From positions 1 to 64,000 of the IMG/VR virus record IMGVR_UViG_3300009149_000022: a stretch of 64,000 nucleotides of DNA. One strand, given 5' to 3'. The stretch comes from a virus. Under the pieces are notes generated by a model. That model ran no database searches. It had not been told where the DNA came from and saw only the letters and a list, made by a program, of their open reading frames with translations. Positions within the stretch are counted from its first letter, which is position 1. The number at the start of each line of letters is the position of its first letter. This document shows positions 8,354 to 16,586 of this stretch, piece by piece. The translations under genes and the position numbers were made by a program.

Positions 8354-9176
8354 AATACCAAGGTTTACCACCTTTCTTTAATTTTTCTTTTAGTTCATCT
8401 GTAGGTCTACCCCAAGATTCATCATTTAACATTTCCCTAACAATTTCCCTAAATTCATCACCCGCACCATAAGTTACCTTATGTTTTTCTGATGATGTCA
8501 TATCAGCATCTTTAGTTGTTGTTCCTTCTAAATCATTATGGTGTTGAACAATAGATGTTCCTACGAATATGTGTGGTATTTTATTGTGTTGTAATGCAAC
8601 TGAATACCAATTGTCACAAAACCAAAATTTTATACGTTCTTCTAAACCACCTATTTTTTCTATTACGTTTCTGGATTGAAATAGACACCACCCTGCTATG
8701 TGTTGTCGTACACCGTATCCAACTATTATTTGACCTAGACGTTCTTTGTGCCAAGATTCAATTGGGTTTGCTGGTGATGCTGATACATACTCCCATCCTT
8801 TGGGGTCATGTTGTCTTTGTACGTGTATCAATGCCAATATTTCACTTGCCCAATGTTTATTGAAAACTAAATCATTATTACATAAACATGTCCATTTCGC
8901 ATTACCTACATTTAAACCTATGTTTAAGTATGTGTGATAACCAAATTCAACATCGGTACATATAGTTGTGATATTATGACCATTTGTGTCGATATGATTA
9001 TAAGAAGTTTCTTTGTCACTTTCTACAACTACTATGTTAAATTTTATCTTTTCCGAAGATTCACTATTACAAAGTGAATCTAAACATTTCAAAGTTTCTT
9101 TGTGTAGTTTTTCGTTTTTGGCCCAAGATATTATAACTATATCAATTTCAATGGGTTTTAAATAATTTATTGACAT
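8352..9176 (-). CDS. Family 2-like glycosyltransferase
   Basis: 274 aa from the ATG at 9176 (MSINYLKP). A longer frame from 9278 is rejected because it would run through the divergent promoter region and overlap the next gene. An N-terminal Rossmann-like segment (IDIVIISWAKNE, then VVVESDKE) is followed by CNNDLVFNKHW, where NND takes the place of the metal-binding DxD of GT2 enzymes. Later GGLEERIKFWFCDNWY resembles the acceptor-side (E/W)D region. Role: transfer of an activated sugar, possibly to phage DNA, virion proteins or the host surface; the target is unknown. It is a single minus-strand gene inside + operons. Confidence 0.7.
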   Translation of the reverse strand: MSINYLKPIEIDIVIISWAKNEKLHKETLKCLDSLCNSESSEKIKFNIVVVESDKETSYNHIDTNGHNITTICTDVEFGYHTYLNIGLNVGNAKWTCLCNNDLVFNKHWASEILALIHVQRQHDPKGWEYVSASPANPIESWHKERLGQIIVGYGVRQHIAGWCLFQSRNVIEKIGGLEERIKFWFCDNWYSVALQHNKIPHIFVGTSIVQHHNDLEGTTTKDADMTSSEKHKVTYGAGDEFREIVREMLNDESWGRPTDELKEKLKKGGKPWY

Positions 9177-9211
9177 TTTTGATGAGATTAAAATAAAGGA
9201 ATTGTCTTTGT

Positions 9212-9220
9212 TATTTAATA
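9212..9220 (-). promoter_or_regulatory. Late-promoter-like motif TATTAAATA (minus strand)
   Basis: Read on the minus strand, TATTAAATA lies 35 nt upstream of the glycosyltransferase ATG at 9176, back to back with the motif for the + polymerase operon. Confidence 0.4.
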
Positions 9221-9230
9221 GGTATAAATA
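9217..9230 (+). promoter_or_regulatory. Promoter-like motif AATAGGTATAA (replication class), overlapping TATAAATA
   Basis: AATAGGTATAA (9217-9227) is 15 nt before the ATG at 9243, and closely related AATAAGTATAA strings precede the genes at 17651, 55307 and 58659. The same bases include TATAAATA (9223-9230), the T4 late consensus, so its class is ambiguous. Confidence 0.45.
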
Positions 9231-9242
9231 ATCAATTATTTT

Positions 9243-9491
9243 ATGGACATAAGAATAAACAACATTCTTGACTTGCAATTAGTAAATGATGATGTGTCTA
9301 CGTTTGTCAATGTTTTTGGTGTCCTAAAGACAGCAATAGAAAAACAAGGTGAAAAGGTAGGGTTTAAGAAGAATGGAACAATTACTATTGAGTTATCAGA
9401 AGATCAATTAGAATTTGTTATGTCAGTATGTGAAAATATTGGTATAGTATCAGATGTTGATTCTAGTGACACAGAAGTAGATAAATTATGA
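9243..9491 (+). CDS. Small acidic protein at head of the DNA polymerase operon
   Basis: 82 aa, first gene of the replication operon, overlapping the polymerase gene by 4 nt (ATGA-type), so probably coupled to it. The sequence has a helix-rich middle (FVNVFGVLKTAIEKQGEKVGF) and an acidic C-terminus (DVDSSDTEVDKL). No family recognised. A regulatory or polymerase-associated role is only a guess from position. Confidence 0.65.
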   Translation: MDIRINNILDLQLVNDDVSTFVNVFGVLKTAIEKQGEKVGFKKNGTITIELSEDQLEFVMSVCENIGIVSDVDSSDTEVDKL

Positions 9492-10996
9492 TAATAGATA
9501 TTGAACAAAATAAGTATTCTAATACAGTAAAGATTTCTTACATAGATGCAGAAAGGAATAGACAAATCATAGATATTCCAAAAAGTGATTTTTGGAAATG
9601 GCAATATAATGAAGGAAATTATGTTGACAACACCTTTAAATCTTGGGATAATAGAAATGTTATTAGGGTATCATATAAAGATGATAGTCACATAGACAAG
9701 AAAAGTATTTGGGAATGGATTAATGTACACCCACAATATAAAGATATCATATATCAATTTAATTTACCCAAGATACTTTTTTGTGATATTGAAACCGATA
9801 TACACGATGGGTTTCCCGATCCAAATGTGGCAAAAGAAAAAATAACCGCAATTACAGTTTGTTGGAAAGATGATAACAACAAAATTCAAGTTCTTGTACT
9901 AGGAGAAAAAGAAGATTTCGATTATAAAAAACAGAAAGAAATGAACAATTTTATTGTTGATTATTTTTCTAAAGTAACAGATATGGATATCATAATGAAA
10001 TATTTACATATCCCGGACGAAAAAAAATTATTAGAATCGTTTGTGAAAATTTGCTCAAAATTTCATGTCTTAACAGGATGGAATTTCATAAATACTTTTC
10101 GAGCGAATTGGGCCAATGATAGTGGTTTTGACTGGCCATTCTTATCAAATAGAATGGACTTATTAAAGGTTGACTATAAACAAATATCACCAACAAATAA
10201 CGTATCTAGGAAAAAAGATATAGGTAAAGTACCTAGTCATTTTGCAATTGTTGATTATATGTATTATTTTGATGCATTTGATAGAAGTATTAAAGTAAAA
10301 GAATCTAAAGGTTTAGATTTTGTTTCTGGACAAGTGTTGGGTGTTAAGAAATTGAAATATGGTAACTATCCTGTTATGAATGGGGATGTACTAAAAGAAA
10401 TGTATCAAAATGATTATGATACATATTGTATATACAACGCTATTGATACTATTTTAGTGCTCTTAATACACGAAAAAAGACAACCATTTACTGCCATTTT
10501 AGCACAAGGAAATGCATCAGGTAATCATATAGACAAAGCAGATTCTGCTGTTAACGTTACTGAAGGTTTTATGTCAAAAGCATATATCCAAGATAATAAA
10601 GTATTGCCCCTTATAGATATATCAAAAAGAGAAAAAGAATCTTATGAAGGTGCATATGTAAAATCTCCAATAGCTGGGTTACACACCCTAACGTGTTGTT
10701 ATGATTTTAGTTCACTTTATCCTTCTATATCTAGATTCTTAGAATTGGGGTTTGAAAATTTTGATAAAAAGATTATAGGAGATTTAAAAAAATATTCAAA
10801 CTACAAAGAACAATCTGTAAAATTAGAAAGAACTAATAATGATGAAATAATAAGTGTTACTGGTTGTGTCTTTAAAAAGGGTCAATCTACTTTGAAAACA
10901 GTATATGATGATTTGTATGCTGACAGAAAGAAAAATCAATACCGATCTAAATTGTGTGCAAAAATATCACACGAAATAAAACAAAAACGTAAATAA
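9488..10996 (+). CDS. 43: Family B DNA polymerase, piece 1 (exonuclease, palm motif A)
   Basis: 502 aa. Contains the 3'-5' exonuclease motifs in order: FCDIETD (~99, Exo I), SGFDWPFLSNR (~214, Exo II) and YDTYCIYNAIDTI (~310, Exo III Y-x3-D). These are followed by palm motif A YDFSSLYPS (~403). The frame stops at KQKRK in the early fingers, just after the ADRKK segment. Motif B and motif C are missing here and are found in the ORFs at 11819 and 12639. Role: proofreading and part of the active site of the replicative T4 gp43-type polymerase. The break position resembles the split gene 43 (43A/43B) known from some Aeromonas T4-like phages. It must assemble with the other pieces to be active. 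Confidence 0.9.
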   Translation: MIIDIEQNKYSNTVKISYIDAERNRQIIDIPKSDFWKWQYNEGNYVDNTFKSWDNRNVIRVSYKDDSHIDKKSIWEWINVHPQYKDIIYQFNLPKILFCDIETDIHDGFPDPNVAKEKITAITVCWKDDNNKIQVLVLGEKEDFDYKKQKEMNNFIVDYFSKVTDMDIIMKYLHIPDEKKLLESFVKICSKFHVLTGWNFINTFRANWANDSGFDWPFLSNRMDLLKVDYKQISPTNNVSRKKDIGKVPSHFAIVDYMYYFDAFDRSIKVKESKGLDFVSGQVLGVKKLKYGNYPVMNGDVLKEMYQNDYDTYCIYNAIDTILVLLIHEKRQPFTAILAQGNASGNHIDKADSAVNVTEGFMSKAYIQDNKVLPLIDISKREKESYEGAYVKSPIAGLHTLTCCYDFSSLYPSISRFLELGFENFDKKIIGDLKKYSNYKEQSVKLERTNNDEIISVTGCVFKKGQSTLKTVYDDLYADRKKNQYRSKLCAKISHEIKQKRK

Positions 10997-11028
10997 ATAC
11001 ATTTAATAATAAACAAAACAGTAATTTA

Positions 11029-11817
11029 ATGAAAAAAGTAGTATTAAAAACAGTAGACCTAGTAAAGTTTAACAACTTTATTGATTCATTGATTCCACTT
11101 AATGAAACCGGAACTATTTATTTTAAAATAGATTCTAAATATATTAGTACAGATTCACATAATGATAGTGGTACTATCATTAAGAGTCTGAAATCTGAAA
11201 TTAGTCAAATATGTGGAGAATCAAACTTAGATAGTATTGATAAACCAATTAAACTTTGTTTCTATGATGGTAAAAAAGTAAAGAAAGCATTTTCCTTTTT
11301 GAGTGGTAATGAAATTACTTGTGAAATATCGTTTTCAGAACTAGAATCAACCGGTGAATATTTTGCAGAAACTGTTAAGATTTCTAGTCCTAAAATATCC
11401 ATCACATTAGATGCAGCAGACCCAGAATTATTCGAATTTGCAAATGTACCAGAAGATAAAATAGAAGAGGTTAAAAATGTTTCAAATGCTGATTGTAATT
11501 TTAGAATGAGTGCAAATGAAATTTTACAAGTTCAAAAATTCTTAGATTTTGATAAAAATGAAGAAGTTGAATTTAGAGTAAATGGACAAGTTACCGTTTG
11601 TTCAGAAGATGCTTATGATATTTCAATTTCAGATGATTTCGAAGGATTGCCTAATGGTGGTATGAATATCTATAAAATAGGTAAAGAACTATTTAAATTA
11701 GTAGATTCTAATTCATATGTTGTATATCCAGTATTAGATGAATGTAAAATAATTTTTAAAGCAGAAGATAATTCTACACAAGTAGTTATCACATTACATG
11801 AAGACATAGATTTATAA
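11029..11817 (+). CDS. 45: DNA polymerase sliding clamp-like protein (gp45-like)
   Basis: 262 aa. Two to three alternating beta-alpha-beta modules typical of processivity clamps are visible: KVVLKTVDLVKFNNFIDSLI at the start, FRMSANEILQVQKFLDFD (~165) as the second-domain helix, and CKIIFKAEDNSTQVVITLHE as the closing strands. The length is near that of T4 gp45 (228 aa). Position is striking: it sits between polymerase pieces 1 and 2, with 32 nt before it and 1 nt after it. The clamp tethers the polymerase and in T4 also activates late transcription. Sequence identity to T4 gp45 is low by eye, so the name rests on fold pattern and context. Confidence 0.6.
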   Translation: MKKVVLKTVDLVKFNNFIDSLIPLNETGTIYFKIDSKYISTDSHNDSGTIIKSLKSEISQICGESNLDSIDKPIKLCFYDGKKVKKAFSFLSGNEITCEISFSELESTGEYFAETVKISSPKISITLDAADPELFEFANVPEDKIEEVKNVSNADCNFRMSANEILQVQKFLDFDKNEEVEFRVNGQVTVCSEDAYDISISDDFEGLPNGGMNIYKIGKELFKLVDSNSYVVYPVLDECKIIFKAEDNSTQVVITLHEDIDL

Positions 11818-11818
11818 T

Positions 11819-12562
11819 ATGTCCATAAGCATTAAAAATATGAGCACAGAAGAACTAGAGAATTTCGATTGGGATTCTCTAGATGATTCTCAATTAGATA
11901 AAGTTCTTGTTCAGTTAGATGATGAAGCCAATATTAAGAAAACACTAGAGCAAAGTAACAAATTAGTTCTTAATTCAATATATGGCGCACTTGCGTCTAA
12001 ATACTTTTATTGGTATGATAAATCATTAGCTGAAACTATTACTATACAAGGTCAAGATGCTATTCGATATGCTGAAAAGGCATTAGATTCTTATTTTCAT
12101 AATGTTTTTCACAAAGATAAATTAGTTTTGACTAAACTAAAAGAATTGTGTCCAGATGTTAATATTGAACCACAACCGTGTGTGAAACCCACTGTGGTAT
12201 ATATTGATACGGATAGTGTCGATAAAGATACTATTGTTAGTACTAATAAAGGCAATATTAGAATAGAAGATTTATATAACGAATCTAACAATAGTGCTGG
12301 TAATACACAAAACGGTCACGAATCAGTAACAACCAATAAAACCGTATTAAATTGGTCAAAAGAAAAAGGACTATATCAAGCACCAGTGAAAAGAGTTATT
12401 AGACACAAAGTAACTAAAGCAAAGTGGAAACTTAAAACTAAATCAGGAAAGGAAGTAATCGTAACTAATGACCACTCTATGATTGTTTTTAGGAATGGTA
12501 TTAAAGTTCAAGTTAAACCATCAGAAATTAAAAAAACTGATAAAATATTATCAGTTTTGTAG
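11819..12562 (+). CDS. 43: Family B DNA polymerase, piece 2 (motif B, motif C start) fused to N-terminal split intein
   Basis: 247 aa. Residues 1-48 match the helical fingers of T4-type polymerases. Motif B follows as KLVLNSIYGALASKYFYWYD (48-67). Motif C then begins as VYIDTD (127-132). At S133 an intein begins: SVDKDTIVSTNKGNIRIEDL (block A), and TNDHSMIVFRNG (block B, T-x-x-H) near 212. The ORF ends after KILSVL with TAG. The start is 1 nt after the clamp stop, suggesting coupled translation. Mature joining to the next ORF would rebuild YIDTDSAYVTF exactly. Trans-splicing is inferred. Confidence 0.9.
   Translation: MSISIKNMSTEELENFDWDSLDDSQLDKVLVQLDDEANIKKTLEQSNKLVLNSIYGALASKYFYWYDKSLAETITIQGQDAIRYAEKALDSYFHNVFHKDKLVLTKLKELCPDVNIEPQPCVKPTVVYIDTDSVDKDTIVSTNKGNIRIEDLYNESNNSAGNTQNGHESVTTNKTVLNWSKEKGLYQAPVKRVIRHKVTKAKWKLKTKSGKEVIVTNDHSMIVFRNGIKVQVKPSEIKKTDKILSVL
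12215..12559 (+). mobile_element. Split intein, N-terminal half (IntN, 115 aa)
   Basis: Begins with Ser1 directly after YIDTD, the pol-c insertion site used by archaeal and viral family-B polymerase inteins. Block A and block B motifs are present; no LAGLIDADG endonuclease is encoded. It ends at a stop codon, so splicing must be in trans. Confidence 0.85.
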
Positions 12563-12638
12563 TTCATTATGGAAAGAATTAATATGGCATAATGGACAAA
12601 GAAAACAAATTCAATAGAACAAGTAGAAAAAATAGTAA

Positions 12639-12767
12639 ATGAAATACGAAATAGAAGAAATAGAATCAATTGAGTGTATAGGAGATTTCGAAGATGAATA
12701 TGTCTATGATATTGAAGTAGATGACGATACTCACACTTTCATTGCTAATGGTATATTAGTTCATAAT
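12639..12767 (+). mobile_element. Split intein, C-terminal half (IntC, 43 aa)
   Basis: 43 codons with block F and the terminal VHN followed by Ser. The half sizes (115 and 43) are close to natural split inteins of the DnaE type. The 76 nt between the halves encode nothing recognisable and may be the scar of a lost endonuclease. Confidence 0.85.
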
Positions 12768-13592
12768 AGTGCTTATGTTACTTTCGAAGAGGTTGCGGAA
12801 AAAATTAATTGGACGGGTTCTCCTACTGATCTTGTATTAACTATTAATGAAATTAGATTATCTGGTTATCTAAAAAAGGTATTTGATAAATACGCCGAAT
12901 CTTACAACACAGATAATTATTTAGATTTCGAATTAGAAACTATTAGTAAATCTGGTATATGGGTTAAGAAAAAGAAATACACACAAGATATTGTGTGGGC
13001 TGATGGTAAATTCTATGATAGTGGAACATATACAAAAACAACCGGTCTTGAAATTATTAGACTAACAACACCACCTTTTTGTAGACCTGAATTATCTAAA
13101 TTGGTTCAATGGATATTTGATAAAGGTAAAAACTTTACACAAAGAGATATAACCATTGAATTACTAAAACTAAAGAAACGATTTGCCATAGCAGGTATAG
13201 AAGACATTTCGATAACAACAGCAATTGGTGACTATGAAAAATATGTTATAGATGACAAAGACTCTTTAAATCTCAATGATGGTTGTGGTACACATATTAG
13301 AGGTGCTGCGATTTATAATATGTACATTAATAACAATTCATCATATGAAAATCAATACGAAAGGTTAAAAACGGGTGACAAGGTAAAATGGTATTATGCA
13401 AAATCACATAAATCAGATTATAACGTTTTTAGTTTTAAACGTGGTTCATTCCCTAAAGAATTTGCACCAGAAGTGGATATTGATTTGATGTTTGAAAAAA
13501 CTATCATAAATCCATTAAACAACATACTACAAGCAATACCAGGTATTAATAAACTATCTGGATCTTTAAAAATTAAAAATCGTTTATTTTAA
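12639..13592 (+). CDS. 43: C-terminal split intein fused to family B DNA polymerase, piece 3 (palm/thumb)
   Basis: 317 aa. Residues 1-43 are the intein C-half: YVYDIEVDDDTHTFIANG (block F) and ILVHN (block G, ends His-Asn). Ser44 is the +1 extein residue, starting SAYVTF of motif C. The rest is palm and thumb: SGIWVKKKKYT (~103) corresponds to the K-K-x-Y motif and TTGLEIIRLTTPPF to the conserved segment after it. The C-terminus SGSLKIKNRLF is the expected clamp-binding tail position. It starts 76 nt after piece 2 in another frame, with a stop codon just before its ATG, so it is a separate ORF. Confidence 0.9.
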   Translation: MKYEIEEIESIECIGDFEDEYVYDIEVDDDTHTFIANGILVHNSAYVTFEEVAEKINWTGSPTDLVLTINEIRLSGYLKKVFDKYAESYNTDNYLDFELETISKSGIWVKKKKYTQDIVWADGKFYDSGTYTKTTGLEIIRLTTPPFCRPELSKLVQWIFDKGKNFTQRDITIELLKLKKRFAIAGIEDISITTAIGDYEKYVIDDKDSLNLNDGCGTHIRGAAIYNMYINNNSSYENQYERLKTGDKVKWYYAKSHKSDYNVFSFKRGSFPKEFAPEVDIDLMFEKTIINPLNNILQAIPGINKLSGSLKIKNRLF

Positions 13593-13609
13593 AAAAATGA
13601 AATAATTAT

Positions 13610-14830
13610 ATGACAAAAGTAAGTAAAAAACACAGTTCTGTCGATGACATATTCAAAGAATTAGGAGAAGTTAACCCCTTTGGAACAAGTTCCTTTGGTA
13701 ATTCAGAAACCTATAAGAATGAAACATGGATAGATTCTGGTAATTGGATTTTAAATGCAGCCCTAAGTGGATCAATAAAAAAAGGGTTTCCAAGTACTAA
13801 ACAAACCAGTTTAGTAGGAGAATCTGGTAGTGGAAAAACATTCTTAACATTGAACGCTGTAAGAAATGCCCAACAAATGGGTTACACACCAATATATTAC
13901 GATACAGAAGGTGCTGTTGATCCACAAGCATGTATAAATTTTGGAATTGATTTAGATAATTTTAGACACGAACCAGTTTCCGAAATCGAAAAACTGAAAA
14001 CCATGTTTGCTATTTTTATCAAGAGTTTAACAGATTTAAAAATAAAAGGTAAAGAAATTCCAAAATTTATTTTGATTCTAGATTCTATTGGTATGGTTGC
14101 ATCATCTAAAGAAATCGAAGATGCGAGAACGGGTAATAGTGCTGCGGATATGACAAGAGCAAAACAAATACGATCTTTTTTTAGAATAATCACATCTGAT
14201 TTAAATTCATTGGGAATACCTATGTTATTCACAAATCACGTAGGTGTTAATATAGGAGGATATGGTGATCCTGTTGTACAAGGTGGTGGTAGTGGTGTGG
14301 TTTATTCACCAAGTATTACATTATTTTTATCTAAAGCTAAATTGAAAGATGATAAAGGTGATGATAAGAAACAAACTGGTGTTATAGTTACAGCAAAAAC
14401 CGGTAAAAATAGATTTGCACAACCAAAAACAATTAAATTCCCCATTTTCTTTGATAGACCGTTTAATAGATATATGGGTGTACAAGATTATTTGACTTGG
14501 GAAAATGTGGGTATTGCAAAGGGTAATATTTTAACAGAAAAAGAATATAGTAAACTCAAAGGTGCTGAATTAGAAAAAGTTAAATCATTCACACCATCTG
14601 GTAGTGAAGAAGTAATGTATTTTATGCCAAAAGAAACAGCTAGGAATTATGTTATTGAACATTTGGGTATTACGGTTGACGCACGAAACTTATTTACTGA
14701 TAAAGTAATGTTACCCTTAGAAGACCGATTCGATAAAGTTATTAGAAAAGATTTTGAGTTTAGTTCCCAAGAATCTGATAGTGAAATAGATGGTTTGATA
14801 GATGAATCTGATGAAGAAATCGAAGATTAA
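13610..14830 (+). CDS. uvsX: UvsX-like recombinase (RecA/RAD51 family)
   Basis: 406 aa. Walker A GESGSGKT at 70-77; the acidic YYDTEGAVD near 100 is the RecA-type glutamate region; Walker B KFILILDSIG (~155); DNA-binding loop region SGVVYSPSITLF (~230). The C-terminus is strongly acidic (SDSEIDGLIDESDEEIED), as in T4 UvsX. Role: ATP-dependent strand exchange in recombination-dependent replication together with the polymerase, helicase and gp46/47 encoded nearby. It follows polymerase piece 3 by 17 nt and is closed by a terminator. Confidence 0.9.
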   Translation: MTKVSKKHSSVDDIFKELGEVNPFGTSSFGNSETYKNETWIDSGNWILNAALSGSIKKGFPSTKQTSLVGESGSGKTFLTLNAVRNAQQMGYTPIYYDTEGAVDPQACINFGIDLDNFRHEPVSEIEKLKTMFAIFIKSLTDLKIKGKEIPKFILILDSIGMVASSKEIEDARTGNSAADMTRAKQIRSFFRIITSDLNSLGIPMLFTNHVGVNIGGYGDPVVQGGGSGVVYSPSITLFLSKAKLKDDKGDDKKQTGVIVTAKTGKNRFAQPKTIKFPIFFDRPFNRYMGVQDYLTWENVGIAKGNILTEKEYSKLKGAELEKVKSFTPSGSEEVMYFMPKETARNYVIEHLGITVDARNLFTDKVMLPLEDRFDKVIRKDFEFSSQESDSEIDGLIDESDEEIED

Positions 14831-14850
14831 AATTGTTAATACATAAATAC

Positions 14851-14883
14851 AAAACCGAATTATCTATGATTTTTCGGTTTTTT
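14851..14883 (+). terminator. Rho-independent terminator after uvsX
   Basis: Stem AAACCGAA / TTCGGTTT with a T run, ending the polymerase-uvsX transcript. Confidence 0.75.
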
Positions 14884-14888
14884 GTGTT

Positions 14889-14897
14889 CATTAAATA
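14889..14897 (+). promoter_or_regulatory. Late-promoter-like motif CATTAAATA
   Basis: One mismatch from GATTAAATA; lies between a terminator and the 14917 gene, 19 nt before its ATG. Confidence 0.4.
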
Positions 14898-14916
14898 TAT
14901 AAAATATGATAATCAC

Positions 14917-15120
14917 ATGAAAGGTTTATGCGACATACTAAAAGAATCAAAAGAATCCGATAAATTAGCTAATGGAATAAATAAAGCTATTGTGAAAATT
15001 GATGATAATATGAGTTATACTGATTTTGCACTTGCTGTTGCAAAGATTCTAAAAGATGAATATGGTGAACATAATTTCGAACCATTCACTAAAGTTCTAC
15101 ACAAAGAATTAGGAATGTGA
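14917..15120 (+). CDS. Small protein with capsid-targeting-like leader
   Basis: 67 aa from the ATG at 14917; an upstream TTG in frame would read through the terminator and is rejected. Residues 1-10 MKGLCDILKE followed by Ser match the T4-type capsid-targeting leader with a prohead-protease site after Glu10. The remainder (SKESDKLANGINKAIVKIDDN onward) would be a 57-residue mature peptide. It has its own promoter-like motif and is bracketed by terminators inside the replication block, i.e. a separate late transcript. Likely a small internal head protein; function unknown. Confidence 0.75.
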   Translation: MKGLCDILKESKESDKLANGINKAIVKIDDNMSYTDFALAVAKILKDEYGEHNFEPFTKVLHKELGM

Positions 15121-15145
15121 TTTCACATTGCTACATAAAATATAT

Positions 15146-15176
15146 AAAAGGACTAAAATTATTTAGTCCTTTTTTT
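15146..15176 (+). terminator. Rho-independent terminator
   Basis: Stem AAAGGACTAAA / TTTAGTCCTTT followed by T residues, ending the short 14917 transcript. Confidence 0.85.
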
Positions 15177-15202
15177 GTTGTAATATACAAATAAGATTGT
15201 AT

Positions 15203-16501
15203 ATGATAAACACAAGTGAATTTGAAAAGATTTTTTTACTTTTCGCATTAGAAAATCCGGTATATTTAGAACCCATAGAAAGATCATTTTTTTCTGTTCC
15301 TGAAATAGATTTACTTGCAATAATTTCTAAAAAATATTATAAGAAATTCAAAAAAGCACCATCAAAAGAAAACTTGTGGATGTTAATATCTACTGGTGAA
15401 TTAGAAGAAAAATGTCCTAAGATTTTTTTCGATGAAATATTTAAGAAAAACATTAGAGAATATGATATTGAATGGGTTGAACAAACGGCACAATCTTGGA
15501 TTAAATGGAAACACTTAGATTCTTCAATTGTAGATACTGTTGAATATATAAACACCGCAAAAGTTACACCAGAAAATGTTGGTGAAATTGTTGATAGTGT
15601 TAAGAATATGATTAATGGTAGAAACAATCTAACATTTGATGATGATCTGGGTACAGACTTTTTTGATGCAAAATCCCATAAAAGAAATGCAGAAGATTTA
15701 CTTAGTTCTAATTACGATTTCATAGATAAAAACTTAGGTGGTCATTCTAAAGGTACACTAAATGTGTATATTGCACCACCTAATACTGGTAAGTCATTAT
15801 TCCTTTGTCAAGATGCTGCTAATTATATTAAATCGGGAAAAAATGTTTTATACATTTCATTAGAAATGCAAGGACAAAAGGTACATAAACGAATAGGTTC
15901 TGATATTTTCAACATAAATATAAGTCAATACGACAAAAAAGCCGAAGATTTAGACTATATGCAACGTAAGATTACTGAATTCAAAGAAATGAATTTAGTA
16001 ACACCGGGTGCATTAACAGTTAGGAATTACGAAACTAGTAATGCAACAGCTGATGATATTGATAATTTTATTGGTAAAATACAAGATATAACTGGTATAA
16101 TATATGATGTTGTTTTGGTTGACTATATCAACATCATGAAAGATAAAAGAAATCCTAATTCTGAATCTACATATTTGAAAATTAAAAATATATCAGAGGA
16201 TTTAAGAGCAGTTGCACAAAGAAGACATGTTGTGATGATAAGTGCCACACAAACAAATAAAATGGGAATAGAATCGTCTAATTTAAATTTAAGCCATATT
16301 GCAGAGTCAGCTGGTCTTGCTGCAACTTGTGATACTATTATGGCTATTATACAAACAGCTGAAATGAATTTAGAAAATTTCTATTGGTTGAAACTCATAA
16401 AAGTTAGAGATGGATCAAAGGGTGCTAAATGTCGTATCAATATAGACTATGATTATATGAGACTTACTGAAACCAATACTGTTATGTTCGATTCGGAATA
16501 A
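15203..16501 (+). CDS. 41: Replicative DNA helicase (T4 gp41 / DnaB-like)
   Basis: 432 aa from the ATG at 15203 (a TTG two codons upstream is less likely). Walker A APPNTGKS at ~191-198 with a preceding linker; NVLYISLEMQG is the DnaB H1a-like motif; YDVVLVDYINIM is Walker B; MISATQTNK carries the sensor Gln; the C-terminal RINIDYDYM strand closes the RecA fold. Role: hexameric helicase at the phage fork. Its last ~23 codons are duplicated, with divergence, beyond the GIY-YIG gene that follows (17530-17604). The gene itself is complete. Confidence 0.9.
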   Translation: MINTSEFEKIFLLFALENPVYLEPIERSFFSVPEIDLLAIISKKYYKKFKKAPSKENLWMLISTGELEEKCPKIFFDEIFKKNIREYDIEWVEQTAQSWIKWKHLDSSIVDTVEYINTAKVTPENVGEIVDSVKNMINGRNNLTFDDDLGTDFFDAKSHKRNAEDLLSSNYDFIDKNLGGHSKGTLNVYIAPPNTGKSLFLCQDAANYIKSGKNVLYISLEMQGQKVHKRIGSDIFNINISQYDKKAEDLDYMQRKITEFKEMNLVTPGALTVRNYETSNATADDIDNFIGKIQDITGIIYDVVLVDYINIMKDKRNPNSESTYLKIKNISEDLRAVAQRRHVVMISATQTNKMGIESSNLNLSHIAESAGLAATCDTIMAIIQTAEMNLENFYWLKLIKVRDGSKGAKCRINIDYDYMRLTETNTVMFDSE

Positions 16502-16532
16502 ATTACTACTCTACTAAAGATAATGTAGTAAT
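16502..16532 (+). other. Hairpin after helicase gene
   Basis: Perfect 8-bp inverted repeat ATTACTAC / GTAGTAAT directly after the helicase stop, without a long T run. It could be a weak terminator, an RNA-stability hairpin or a trace of the mobile-element insertion. Confidence 0.35.
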
Positions 16533-16586
16533 TTATACCAGTTTGACGGCATTGGTAATGTATTAAAGTTTTTGGTTAAATAATAT

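Noticed and set aside
8555-8937. Two + strand frames opposite the glycosyltransferase
   Set aside because: The minus-strand glycosyltransferase has clear motifs through this region; the + frames are shadows with Cys/Val-rich unnatural composition.
9177-9278. Extended N-terminus of the glycosyltransferase
   Set aside because: It would run through two back-to-back promoter-like motifs and overlap the next gene; the GT2 fold begins right after the ATG at 9176.
14833-14916. TTG-started N-terminal extension of the 14917 protein
   Set aside because: It would translate through the uvsX terminator; the ATG at 14917 gives the conserved leader.
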